A DNA stretch of 64,000 nt, taken from the NCBI GenBank assembly GCA_015056145.1, contig SVGY01000002.1:141117-205116 (forward strand), written 5' to 3'. Of this stretch, positions 50,814 through 59,153 are shown in pieces. The notes under the pieces were generated by a model that did not search any database, was not told the origin of the DNA, and saw only the letters and a program-made list of their open reading frames with translations. The DNA comes from Clostridiales bacterium. Lineage in GTDB: Bacteria > Bacillota > Clostridia > Christensenellales > Aristaeellaceae. The first letter of the stretch is position 1; each line of letters opens with the position of its first letter. The position numbers and the translations under genes are program-made.

Positions 50814-50936
50814 TGACGCAATCGTTGTCCCGGCCTCAACCGCATATTCACTTTTTCGCAGGCCAAATCAGTCACTCCGATGATATGGTCCCAGCAACAG
50901 GCAAGCACATAAATCCGGCAATTCATAAGCAAAAAA

Positions 50937-50975
50937 AGGAACTGCCGATCGTCGACAGTTCCTTGTCTTATGCCC
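50937..50975 (-). terminator. rapZ terminator
   Basis: GGAACTG pairs with CAGTTCC; the A run before it reads as a T run on the minus strand. It occupies the place of H2 relative to H3 in the 47.6-kb array, with a different sequence. Confidence 0.75.
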
Positions 50976-51003
50976 GATGCATAATCAATGCGGTCTTCTT
51001 TTG

Positions 51004-51034
51004 CTTCATTTCTTCTGGCACAGAAGAAATGAAG
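51004..51034. repeat. dispersed T/C-rich hairpin (member 7)
   Basis: CTTCATTTCTTCT / AGAAGAAATGAAG with loop GGCAC and leader ATGCGGTCTTCTTTTG. Against the array stem the single change T to A on the left is matched by A to T on the right. Confidence 0.88.
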
Positions 51035-51064
51035 ATCTCCTTCCCTCATCCGTGACCGATCGCC

Positions 51065-51973
51065 TTACGGCCCGCTCTTTTCGTACTCGCTTTTGGTGGC
51101 CCAGTGCGCCTGCTCCATGGCCATATCCCGGTGGTTCACGTTTACCTTCTGGCCCTGCTGGCGCAGCGTTGCGGCGATATACTCGGCGATGGCCACGCTG
51201 CGGTGTGCGCCGCCGGTGCAGCCTACAGCGATCACCAGGCGGTGCTTGCCTTCCGTTACATAATGGGGAATAAGGAAGGTGAGCATATCCATGGCCTTCT
51301 GGAGGAATTCCTCCGTGACGGGGTGCCCCAGCACAAAATCCTTCACGTCCTGATCAAGGCCGGTATGGCTGCACAGCTCTGGAATATAGAAGGGATTGGG
51401 CAAAAAGCGCACATCGAAAACCAGATCGCCTTCACGGGGAATGCCCCGCTTGAACCCAAAGGACAGGATCTCAATGCGCAGGGGAGAACTATCGTCGGAC
51501 TGCACCAGTTCGCCCAGACGTTTTTTCAGGGTAGCAGGACGCATGGTGCTGGTATCCACCAGCAGATTGGCGGTCTCCCGCAAGGGCTGCAGGCGGATGC
51601 GCTCTTCCCGGATGGCATCCTCCAGGCCGTATCCCTCGCTGTTGAGGGGATGTTCCCGGCGGGATTCCTTGTAGCGGTTCAGAAGAACCGTATCGTTGGC
51701 CTCAATGAACAGCGTCTCGATGTGGAAACCCACCAGCCGGGCCTCGTCGATCATCTTGGTTACGGCCTTTGCGTCGAAAAACTCGCCGGAGCGGATGTCT
51801 GCCGCAATGGCGATCACCTTATGCTGCATATTGGTATTCTGGCAGGCTTCCATGAAAGGCACCAGCATCATGGGCGGGAGATTATCCACACAAAGCGCAC
51901 CCATATCCTCAAGATGACGGATGGCAACCGTCTTGCCTGCGCCGCTCATGCCTGTCACAATCAAAAAACGCAT
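51065..51973 (-). CDS. rapZ: RapZ/YvcJ nucleotide-binding protein
   Basis: 302 residues. Walker A GMSGAGKT (8-15), the conserved LCVDNLPP, the middle FGFKRGIPREGDLVFDVRFL-PNPFY and the C-terminal domain (GCTGGAHRSVAIAEYIA) are diagnostic. In E. coli RapZ steers RNase E to glmZ sRNA; in Firmicutes YvcJ hydrolyses GTP and the function is less clear, but in both cases it links to amino-sugar and wall metabolism. It lies 42 bases after murB, as in many Firmicutes. The usual next genes yvcK and whiA do not follow here. Confidence 0.95.
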   Translation of the reverse strand: MRFLIVTGMSGAGKTVAIRHLEDMGALCVDNLPPMMLVPFMEACQNTNMQHKVIAIAADIRSGEFFDAKAVTKMIDEARLVGFHIETLFIEANDTVLLNRYKESRREHPLNSEGYGLEDAIREERIRLQPLRETANLLVDTSTMRPATLKKRLGELVQSDDSSPLRIEILSFGFKRGIPREGDLVFDVRFLPNPFYIPELCSHTGLDQDVKDFVLGHPVTEEFLQKAMDMLTFLIPHYVTEGKHRLVIAVGCTGGAHRSVAIAEYIAATLRQQGQKVNVNHRDMAMEQAHWATKSEYEKSGP

Positions 51974-52015
51974 GGAAACACCTCATTTGCAATATATGTA
52001 AATCTTCTGGAAAGG

Positions 52016-52981
52016 TCAAACCAGCTCCAGGGGAGCCTCTTCCCCAATGATACGCACTTCCGGCTCCAGCATAACGCCGGTCAGTTCGTAAACACGCCCC
52101 TGCACAGCGCCGATCAGTGCAAGATAATCCGCTGCCGTGCCGTTTTCATCATTGACAAGGAAACCGGCATGCAGGGTGGAAACGCTTGCGCCGCCCACAC
52201 GGTAGCCCTTCAGTCCGCACTGGTCGATGAGGGTGCCGGCAAACTGGCCCACAGGCCGCTTGAAGGTGCTGCCGCAGCTGGGTACTGTAAGAGGCTGCTT
52301 CTCCCGCCGCCTGGCAGAAAACTCCCGCATGGTGGCACGGATGGTCTCTTCGTCGTTCTTATCCAGGATTACCGTCACCGAGGTGATGATCTCCCCCTTG
52401 CTTTCGTCCATGAAGCGGGTATGACGGTAAGACATGTTCAGTTCTTCGTTGGAATAGGCTACGGTGGAACCGTCCGGCAGCATAGCCGTTACAACGGATA
52501 CCACGTCCTTCATCTCGCCGCCGTATGCCCCTGCATTCATGCAGATGGCGCCGCCCACCGTACCGGGAATGCCATAGGCAAATTCCAGACCGGTCAGGGC
52601 GTTATCTGCGGCTACGTTGCACAGTTTCTGCAAAGTGGCGCCTGCCTGTGCCGTAAGGGCATAGCGGCCATCGGGCAGCGGCACCGGCTCGCCAACCTCA
52701 GAAAAATGATCCCCCAGGTGGATCACCAGCCCAGAAATGCCGCCATCCCGCACCAGCAGATTGCTGCCGTTGCCAAGGATGGTCACGGGCACGTTTTCCT
52801 CGGCGGCAGCGGAAAGCGCAGCGGCGATCTGCTCCGTGCCGGAGGGTTCGCACAGAAGCTGCGCCGGGCCGCCCAGGTGCAGGGTGGTGTAGCGGCTCAT
52901 GGGAACCATCTCAAGCAGCTGCTTTTTGCCAAAGGTTTTCTGCAGTTTTTCCGTCAAGCGGGCCAATGCTTCCTGTTCCAT
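52016..52981 (-). CDS. murB: UDP-N-acetylenolpyruvoylglucosamine reductase
   Basis: 321 residues. It reduces UDP-GlcNAc-enolpyruvate to UDP-MurNAc with NADPH and FAD. FAD-binding motifs are NGSNLLVRDGGISG and YGIPGTVGGAICMNAGAYGG; the catalytic Ser is in PSCGSTFKRP; a late Glu lies in MLEPEVRIIG. Type II (Gram-positive length). The start MEQEALARL follows GGGAGG by 6 bases, and the long upstream extension is not coding. It has a consensus promoter and heads a murB-rapZ operon. Confidence 0.96.
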   Translation of the reverse strand: MEQEALARLTEKLQKTFGKKQLLEMVPMSRYTTLHLGGPAQLLCEPSGTEQIAAALSAAAEENVPVTILGNGSNLLVRDGGISGLVIHLGDHFSEVGEPVPLPDGRYALTAQAGATLQKLCNVAADNALTGLEFAYGIPGTVGGAICMNAGAYGGEMKDVVSVVTAMLPDGSTVAYSNEELNMSYRHTRFMDESKGEIITSVTVILDKNDEETIRATMREFSARRREKQPLTVPSCGSTFKRPVGQFAGTLIDQCGLKGYRVGGASVSTLHAGFLVNDENGTAADYLALIGAVQGRVYELTGVMLEPEVRIIGEEAPLELV

Positions 52982-53027
52982 CACGAACCTCCCGGTTGTT
53001 GATTTCATGGGGTAGAAATACCTTTTT

Positions 53028-53056
53028 ATTGTATCGCAGTTTTCCCGCCATGTCAA
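53028..53056 (-). promoter_or_regulatory. murB-rapZ promoter
   Basis: On the minus strand TTGACA (53051-53056) and TACAAT (53028-53033) are 17 bases apart. Confidence 0.82.
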
Positions 53057-53105
53057 AACGAAGCTGTAAAAGTGTATGCATTTCTTCCGCAGCCTATTCT
53101 CTGCC

Positions 53106-53134
53106 TTGACGATGCCGGGCTCAGGCGGTACAAT
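53106..53134 (+). promoter_or_regulatory. promoter of the secreted serine hydrolase gene
   Basis: TTGACG (53106-53111) and TACAAT (53129-53134) are 17 bases apart; divergent from the murB promoter with ~50 bases between the two -35 boxes. Confidence 0.8.
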
Positions 53135-53226
53135 GAAGCTGCCCGGAACCGGCCTGCAGGGCCACAAATGCAGCATGAGAGCGGCTTTGACCGCATCTTT
53201 TTTGATCCCCGCCCAAGGAGGCATTT

Positions 53227-54447
53227 ATGAAACGTTTTCTTTCTTTCGTGTTGATACTTTCCCTTGCCGTACTGCCGCTTGCTCCTGCCGGGGCGGCCTT
53301 TACCCCGGAAGAAAAGCAGGCCCTGGACGCAACCCTCGACGGAGACTTTAAAAAATACTCCGCTATGGGCGCCTGCGTGATCCTATTTGAAAACGGCGAG
53401 GTCAGCTACATTTACACCACCGGCGTGCAGAGGCTGGGGGGCGACCCCATCACGCCCCAATGCGGCTTCCGGGTGGGCAGCATCAGCAAGATGGTCAGCT
53501 GCATCGGACTGATGAAGCTGGTGGAGGAAGGCAAATGCAGCCTGGATGACGATTTGTCTGACCTGCTGGGCTTTCCTGTGCGCAACCCTGCCTATCCCGA
53601 AACCCCCATCACCCTGCGCCAGCTGTTGACCCATACCGCCGGTTTCGGCGACCCTTTCCTGTACACCAAAGCTACCCGCAACGAAGCGGTTCCCCTGCCC
53701 CGGGTATTCTCCGACAGCCAGATAGAAAACGCCTTTCTGCCCGGCGCCAGGCCCGGCCATATCAGCGAGTATTCCAACTTTGGCGGGGGCATACTGGGCG
53801 TAATCATCGAGCGGCTTTCCGGCGAGGATCTGGATACCTACATGCAGCGCATCCTCTTTGAACCGCTGGGCATCGACGCCGCCTACCAGACAGGCCTGAT
53901 GCCCGAAAACGTGCCCCTGTGCAACATCTACCACATGCCCGGCAAAACCCTTGGCCGTGAGCTTTCCCACGATGAGCCGGTGGATACCACCACCGACCCC
54001 TACCTGCACTACAACCGCACCGCCGGCAGCCTGACCATTACCCCGGAAGGCCTTGCCAAAATCATGATCATGCTGTGCGAGGGCGGCGTATACGGAGACG
54101 TGCGCATACTGAAAGCCAGCTCCGTTGCAGAGATGTGTACCCTGCAAAATTACCGGGGCACCGTCCAGTGCGACAGCGGCAGAGGCCTTTTCATGAACAT
54201 CATCACCGATTACCAGGTGGAAGGCCGTACGCTTTACGGCCACGGCGGCAAGGCCTACGGCATGCTCTGCGCCGCTTATTTCGACCCCACGGACCGCACC
54301 GGGGTGATCATGCTTACCAACGGCTGCAACATAAACAGCATGTACCACGGCGTGGGCATGGCAGGCCGTGTGGTATTGACCCATGTGTATGAAGCGCTGG
54401 AGGGCAGCGGATACGAGGTGGTCAGTCCGTACACCATTGTGGAATAA
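53227..54447 (+). CDS. secreted serine hydrolase, beta-lactamase/penicillin-binding family
   Basis: 406 residues. A signal peptide (MKRFLSFVLILSLAVLPLAP, cleavage near AGA-AF) precedes a class C-like domain with S85-I-S-K88 (FRVGSISKMV), YSN (SEYSNFGGGILGVII) and a C-terminal HGG (LYGHGGKAYG). All three active-site motifs are intact. It could be a D-amino-acid peptidase, esterase or penicillin-binding protein; resistance to beta-lactams is not implied. AAGGAGG precedes the ATG by 5 bases. Divergent from murB. Confidence 0.9.
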   Translation: MKRFLSFVLILSLAVLPLAPAGAAFTPEEKQALDATLDGDFKKYSAMGACVILFENGEVSYIYTTGVQRLGGDPITPQCGFRVGSISKMVSCIGLMKLVEEGKCSLDDDLSDLLGFPVRNPAYPETPITLRQLLTHTAGFGDPFLYTKATRNEAVPLPRVFSDSQIENAFLPGARPGHISEYSNFGGGILGVIIERLSGEDLDTYMQRILFEPLGIDAAYQTGLMPENVPLCNIYHMPGKTLGRELSHDEPVDTTTDPYLHYNRTAGSLTITPEGLAKIMIMLCEGGVYGDVRILKASSVAEMCTLQNYRGTVQCDSGRGLFMNIITDYQVEGRTLYGHGGKAYGMLCAAYFDPTDRTGVIMLTNGCNINSMYHGVGMAGRVVLTHVYEALEGSGYEVVSPYTIVE

Positions 54448-54466
54448 CGGGCTCTTTATGGTTTTT

Positions 54467-54493
54467 GCCATTGCAGGTTTTCCCTGCGATGGC
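54467..54493 (+). repeat. hairpin flanking inserted element B, left copy
   Basis: GCCATTGCAGG pairs with CCTGCGATGGC around TTTTC. The identical 27 bases recur at 54643-54669. Confidence 0.9.
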
Positions 54494-54642
54494 TCAGGGC
54501 ATCAAAAGTGCGGGGTACAGTGGGATCATCCCCCTGCCGGGCGTGGGCAGAGCCCACAAGCCTTTTCTCCGCAGTGATCCCCAGGCCATAGGCGCAAGAT
54601 GTGCGGCTTCTGTCGGGAAATATGAGCTTTTCGACAATCTGT
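54494..54642. mobile_element. short non-coding element B between duplicated hairpins
   Basis: 149 bases, homologous to element A at 27144-27309: ATCAAAA, GGGATCATCCCCCTGCCGGG, GTGGGCAGAGCCCAC, a GGCGCAAGATGTGCGGCTT block, and a TTTTCGACAATCTG right end (A: TTTTCCACAAGCTG). No open frame. The flanking duplicated hairpin is different from that at element A. Confidence 0.65.
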
Positions 54643-54675
54643 GCCATTGCAGGTTTTCCCTGCGATGGCTTTTTT
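54643..54675 (+). terminator. terminator of the serine hydrolase gene / right flank of element B
   Basis: Second copy of the GCCATTGCAGG/CCTGCGATGGC hairpin, here followed by six T, so it works as the terminator for the plus-strand gene. Confidence 0.85.
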
Positions 54676-54776
54676 GTTCTGATTATTTGTCGCCGTGAGC
54701 TGTAGCTCTTATGGCCCGTCCCAGTCTCGCCTCAGCCAAAGCGGGCATTGGCGAAGCAACAAGGCTCCCCGCAAAA

Positions 54777-54818
54777 AAAGGACCGTTGCAAACCTCCCGT
54801 CTGCAACGGTCCTTTATT
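54777..54818. terminator. bidirectional terminator
   Basis: AGGACCGTTGCA pairs with TGCAACGGTCCT, A run before and TTTATT after. It serves the RCC1 lipoprotein gene on the minus strand. I see no gene in 54448-54849 apart from the element and hairpins listed. Confidence 0.85.
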
Positions 54819-54849
54819 CATGTTTTATCCCAACAACTGTCCGGCTCCT

Positions 54850-57800
54850 TTATTCTTCCGGGATCACCTTCCAGTAATTGTTCATGCAGTACTCCTGAAT
54901 GATCTTTACACATTGACCGGGCACGGCGTTGCGGAGGGAATAATAACACACCCCTGTATCCGGAATCATATGGATCACCGCCACTTTTCCCTCAGAAATG
55001 GAGGCCACCACATAAAGATCGTTATCTGCCCGGCCAATGTAGAGGCGGCTGTAATCAATCCCCTGGGCAGGCATACCCAGATACTGCGCCAGTTCCTCCA
55101 CCAGCAAAAGCGTGGTTTCCCGGCGGGATTCCGCAGTGGCGCAAAGCGTGCGGGCCGGGGTGGTCAGGTTGAGGCGTGTGACGGAGAAATGAATCTCGCC
55201 GTTGTTTACAGCGGAGGGTGTCGCCGGCTGGGCAACGGTTCCGTCAACGGGAGCCACCTCCCGGACAACGCCGGGCAGGTCACACTGACCGGAGCTGTTG
55301 CCGCCGGCCACCACATAGGTGCCGTCCGACTTCCGACCGATGGTGTGATTGCCGCCTGCGCTTACCGCCACAATACCTGTCCAGTTTTCCACATTGCACT
55401 GTCCCACCAGATTGTTGCCCGTAGCTACCACGGTGCCGTCGCTTCTCAGGCCCACAGTATGGTTAGCGCCGGCGGATACGGCAATGATATCCGTCCATTC
55501 GGATACACGGCACTGCTTGAATATGTTGGAACCGATGGCAAATACCCTGCCGTCGCCTCTGAGACCGACGGTGTGAGCCATGCCTGCATCCACATCAACG
55601 ATATCCATCCAGTGACTTACATCGCAGCGGTTATGGTCGTTGCTGCCTGCAGCCACCACCGTACCATCCGCACGGAGGCCTACGCTGTGACTGTCCCCTG
55701 TGGCGATCTGTACAATATCCGTCCAGGTTTCCACATCGCATTTTTGAAAATCATTTTTGCCGGCTGCCAGAACGGTTCCATCACTGCGCAGGCCAAGCGT
55801 GTGGGTTTTGCCTGCGGAGATCTTCACAATACCCGTCCAGGCCGACAAAGGCTCCACCAGTTCAGAGGGGCCTGCAGCCGCTACGGTGCCATCGCTTCGG
55901 ATGCCTGCGGAATGGCTCTCACCGGCGGATATGGCAATGATGTTTTCCCAGTCCGTCACCTCGCACTGACCGTTGCTGTTTTTACCAGCAGCCAGCACCG
56001 TGCCGTCGGAATTGAGCAGCAGCGTATGGTTTTCACCGGCAGAAAAGCTGTTGTTGATCTGGGCGAGCACCGTCGTCTCAAGCGTTTCACGCTGCCTGGC
56101 GCTGTCCCGGTAATCCCTGGCGAGGGCGAAAGCGTTGTATGCATCAAAATACCGTTCTTCTTCCAGCAGCTTCTGGCCTTCCAGATACCAGCACTCCTTA
56201 ATGCGATCCGATGCAGGGGTTCCTCCGTCGGGAGTATATCCCTCCGCATAGCCGAAGGCTTCCCTTGCGGCGGCATAATCCGGGTTTTCCTGTTGCAGCA
56301 GAGCCTCGCCCTTCTGGTAGCACAATCGGCTGAAGGCAGTGGCTGCATCGCTGTAGTCCCCGGCCTTCTCAAAGGCCAGTTTGGCATTTTCGTATTCAGG
56401 GGTTTCGCAAGCGAGGAGGCTCTGGCCTTCCAGATACCAGCACTCCTTAATGCGATCCGCTGCTGCGGCTCCGTCTTGGGGAACATACCCTTCTCCATGG
56501 CCGAAGGCTTCCCTTGCGGCGGCATAGGCCGGGTTTTCCTGTTGCAGCAGAGCCTCGCCCTTCTCGTAGCACAAACGGATGAAGGCAGTGGCTGCATCGC
56601 TGTAGTCCCCGGCCTTCTCAAAGGCCAGTTTGGCATTTTCGTAGTCAGGATTTTCGCAGGCGAGGAGGCTCTGGCCTTCCAGATACCAGCACTCCTTGAT
56701 GCGATCCGCTGCTGCGGCTCCGTCTTGGGGAACATAATCCCCCGCAAGGAAGAAGGCTTCCCTTGCGGCGGCATAGGCCGGGTTTTCCTGTTGCAGCAGA
56801 GCCTCGCCCTTCTGGTAGCACAAACGGCTGAAGGCAGTGGCTGCATCGCTGTAGTCCCCGGCCTTCTCGAAGGCCAGTTTGGCATTTTCGTATTCAGGGG
56901 TTTCGCAAGCGAGGAGGCTCTGACCTTCCAGATACCAGCACTCCTTAATGCGCTCTGCTGCTGCGGCTCCGTCTTGAGGAACATAATCCCCCGCAAGGAA
57001 GAAGGCTTCCCTTGCTTCATCGTAATCCCGTTCTTCCCCCGTTATGAAGCTTTCGCCCTTCCGGTAGGCCGCATCCTTTGCCCGGGTCGCAGCATCGCCT
57101 CTTTCATGGGAGTAATCCCCAAGGGAAGAAAATATCTGGTAGGCCGGGCCAAACTTGCCCTCTGCCATATAGTTCTCTGCATTTTCGTACACGCTGAGCC
57201 GCAGGGCTGCCGCCTTTTCCGGCGCATCCGCATATTCTCCCAGCAGATCAAACTGATCGGCTGCCAGCAGCGGATAACCGCTCGCACTCAGATTGCAGGC
57301 TGCATAGTAGTCCGCCTGGGTGGCTGCAGTCCCCCAGGGGCCCAGCGTGGCGAGTACTTCAATGGCTGCGTTATAGTTGTTTTGCCCGCCCAGCGCCAGC
57401 GCACGGGCATAGACGGCTTCATAGCAGGCTTCACTGCGGGCGGTGCAATCACGGAACAGCGGCATTCCGCCGTAAATATCCGCAGCGCAGAAATAGGATG
57501 TCCATCCGTCCTGGTCATACCACTGCAGGTCATCCGCCGGCAGTGCGCCAGTCGCTTCCAGGGATCGTGCCCTGTAATAGTTAAGCTGCATGGGCGCATC
57601 CTTGAACTGGCCAAGATTTTCCAGCGTGGAGATGCAGTCCTGGTACTTTCCTTCCTCGCCGGCTGCCATAGCACGGCAGTATATTACCAGTTGGGGCGCA
57701 TCCTCGTAGCCGCCCAGAGTCTCGAAGGCCTCCGCAGCTTTCTGGTACTCCCCTTTTGCAATGAGGGCATTCCCCTTTTCGTACTTGCTCTGCATGGATG

Positions 57801-57882
57801 CACAGCCGCTGAGAATCATCACCAGGCCAACAGCCAGAAGCAGCACCCATATTTTTTTGCAGCCGGGTTTCTTATGCCACAT
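54850..57882 (-). CDS. lipoprotein with TPR-like repeats and RCC1-type repeats
   Basis: 1010 residues. A lipobox LSGC (C27, in LVMILSGCASM) marks an exported lipoprotein. Residues ~30-620 are helical TPR/SEL1-like repeats (KGEYQKAAEAFETLGGYEDA), including three almost identical 83-residue units (KGEALLQQENPAYAAAREAF ... SDAATAFSRLCYQ). Residues ~625-910 hold about seven RCC1-type blades of ~40 residues (SAGANHTVGLRSDGTVVATG; GQCNVENWTGIVAV). A C-terminal ~110-residue part is unfamiliar. RCC1 repeats form propellers that bind protein ligands. The next gene upstream on the same strand is another exported RCC1 protein, 51 bases away, so the pair probably works at the cell surface. Confidence 0.85.
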   Translation of the reverse strand: MWHKKPGCKKIWVLLLAVGLVMILSGCASMQSKYEKGNALIAKGEYQKAAEAFETLGGYEDAPQLVIYCRAMAAGEEGKYQDCISTLENLGQFKDAPMQLNYYRARSLEATGALPADDLQWYDQDGWTSYFCAADIYGGMPLFRDCTARSEACYEAVYARALALGGQNNYNAAIEVLATLGPWGTAATQADYYAACNLSASGYPLLAADQFDLLGEYADAPEKAAALRLSVYENAENYMAEGKFGPAYQIFSSLGDYSHERGDAATRAKDAAYRKGESFITGEERDYDEAREAFFLAGDYVPQDGAAAAERIKECWYLEGQSLLACETPEYENAKLAFEKAGDYSDAATAFSRLCYQKGEALLQQENPAYAAAREAFFLAGDYVPQDGAAAADRIKECWYLEGQSLLACENPDYENAKLAFEKAGDYSDAATAFIRLCYEKGEALLQQENPAYAAAREAFGHGEGYVPQDGAAAADRIKECWYLEGQSLLACETPEYENAKLAFEKAGDYSDAATAFSRLCYQKGEALLQQENPDYAAAREAFGYAEGYTPDGGTPASDRIKECWYLEGQKLLEEERYFDAYNAFALARDYRDSARQRETLETTVLAQINNSFSAGENHTLLLNSDGTVLAAGKNSNGQCEVTDWENIIAISAGESHSAGIRSDGTVAAAGPSELVEPLSAWTGIVKISAGKTHTLGLRSDGTVLAAGKNDFQKCDVETWTDIVQIATGDSHSVGLRADGTVVAAGSNDHNRCDVSHWMDIVDVDAGMAHTVGLRGDGRVFAIGSNIFKQCRVSEWTDIIAVSAGANHTVGLRSDGTVVATGNNLVGQCNVENWTGIVAVSAGGNHTIGRKSDGTYVVAGGNSSGQCDLPGVVREVAPVDGTVAQPATPSAVNNGEIHFSVTRLNLTTPARTLCATAESRRETTLLLVEELAQYLGMPAQGIDYSRLYIGRADNDLYVVASISEGKVAVIHMIPDTGVCYYSLRNAVPGQCVKIIQEYCMNNYWKVIPEE
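56150..57060 (-). repeat. 249-bp in-frame tandem repeats in the RCC1 lipoprotein gene
   Basis: The stretch CGGGTTTTCCTGTTGCAGCA recurs at 56281, 56530 and 56779, i.e. every 249 bases (83 codons), with diverged partial units on both sides. Copy number can change in frame. Confidence 0.9.
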
Positions 57883-57933
57883 ATTTGATCCTCCCTGAAC
57901 AAGGTATTGCGTAATGTTACAAGACTGCCTGCA

Positions 57934-59094
57934 TCAGTCCACCCAGAGGGTCCATCCCGGACGATAAAAGCGACCATAATTATCGTGATCGGCAATGTAA
58001 ACCTTTCCGTCGTTAAAGAGGGCTATGGTGTAGTTTCTTCCTGCGGCGACAGCGGCCACACCCTTCCAGTTTTCCACTGCGCTTTTACTGTAATAAAGAA
58101 ATCCCACATAAACGGTGGTAACATCTTCCCGAAGGCCCACGGAATGGCTGCCTCCCGCCGCAATGGCAACAACGCCTTCCCAGCGGCCCACATCGCACTG
58201 GCCGAGGCGATTGCTGCCCGTGGCCACCACGGTGCCGTCTGCCCGAAGGCCCACGGTATGGCTGTCTCCCGCAGAAATGGCGATGACATTCTCCCAGCCC
58301 TTTACGGCGCACTGGCCTTCATGGTCAAAGCCCGTAGCCACCACGGTACCGTCCGCCTTCAGGCCCACGGTATGCCAGTAGCCTGCGGATATGGCCACGA
58401 TGTCCTCCCAGTGTTCCACATTGCACTGGCCCCGGGAGTTATCCCCCACAGCCTCCACGGTGCCATCTCGGTGCAGGCCTACGGAATGCTTGTACCCGCC
58501 GTCGATGGCGACGATCTCCGTCCAGGCATCCACATCGCAACGGCCGCCTTTGTTGCTGCCTGCGGCCACCACAGTGCCGTCTGCCTTCAGGCCCAGTGCA
58601 TGGTGTTGCCCTGCGGCCACCATTACAATGTCTCTCCATTGACGGATATCCCGGGCATATTCCTCAATATGTCCGTTTTGAGAGACGTCCGGATGGGCAC
58701 GGCTGAACAGTTCCACTGTGCCGTTTCGGTTCAGCCCCAGAACAAACGAATCGCCTCCTGCAATGGAGAAGGAGGGCCGGTGTACCGGCGGAACCCATGC
58801 AGGCAAATTCCCAAAATCGATCTGGCTCAACTGCATTTTTTCCCCGGCGGGGATGGGGGACAGGCTCCCGGCAGCGGATAATTCCGAGCTGATCCGGCCA
58901 AGAGGCAGGCTTTCCCCCGCAGAGGAGGAAACCAACGCCTGAAGGGCCGCCTCGTCAAAGCAAATCCGGCTCAGCCGTATTTCCTGCCCGGCGGATGCAG
59001 AGGAGGCGCTCCGGGCTGAAAAAAAAGGGAACAGGAATACTGCCAGAAGCAGACAAAGCCCCTTTGAACAGAACGAGCATATATGTTTCTTCAT
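57934..59094 (-). CDS. secreted RCC1-repeat protein
   Basis: 386 residues. A signal peptide (CSKGLCLLLAVFLFPFFSAR) is followed by a ~100-residue N-terminal part with paired 'LSRICFDEAAL/LSQIDFGNLPA' motifs, then about six RCC1-type units (AAGQHHALGLKADGTVVAAG; GQCNVEHWEDIVAISAGYWH) to the C-terminus. Similar blades form the C-terminal half of the neighbouring lipoprotein. The start at 59094 has GGAAGG 6 bases upstream; the ATG at 59100 touches it. It lies 59 bases after sdaAA on the same strand. Confidence 0.83.
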   Translation of the reverse strand: MKKHICSFCSKGLCLLLAVFLFPFFSARSASSASAGQEIRLSRICFDEAALQALVSSSAGESLPLGRISSELSAAGSLSPIPAGEKMQLSQIDFGNLPAWVPPVHRPSFSIAGGDSFVLGLNRNGTVELFSRAHPDVSQNGHIEEYARDIRQWRDIVMVAAGQHHALGLKADGTVVAAGSNKGGRCDVDAWTEIVAIDGGYKHSVGLHRDGTVEAVGDNSRGQCNVEHWEDIVAISAGYWHTVGLKADGTVVATGFDHEGQCAVKGWENVIAISAGDSHTVGLRADGTVVATGSNRLGQCDVGRWEGVVAIAAGGSHSVGLREDVTTVYVGFLYYSKSAVENWKGVAAVAAGRNYTIALFNDGKVYIADHDNYGRFYRPGWTLWVD

Positions 59095-59153
59095 ATTCAT
59101 CCTTCCGATGCTATACTTACACAAGCCCAAAAGCGGCTCGCCATCCGCATCCT

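Noticed and set aside
54748..57888. 1046-codon plus-strand open frame
   Set aside because: Antisense to the RCC1 lipoprotein gene, whose signal peptide, lipobox and repeats are clear; it also begins inside a terminator.
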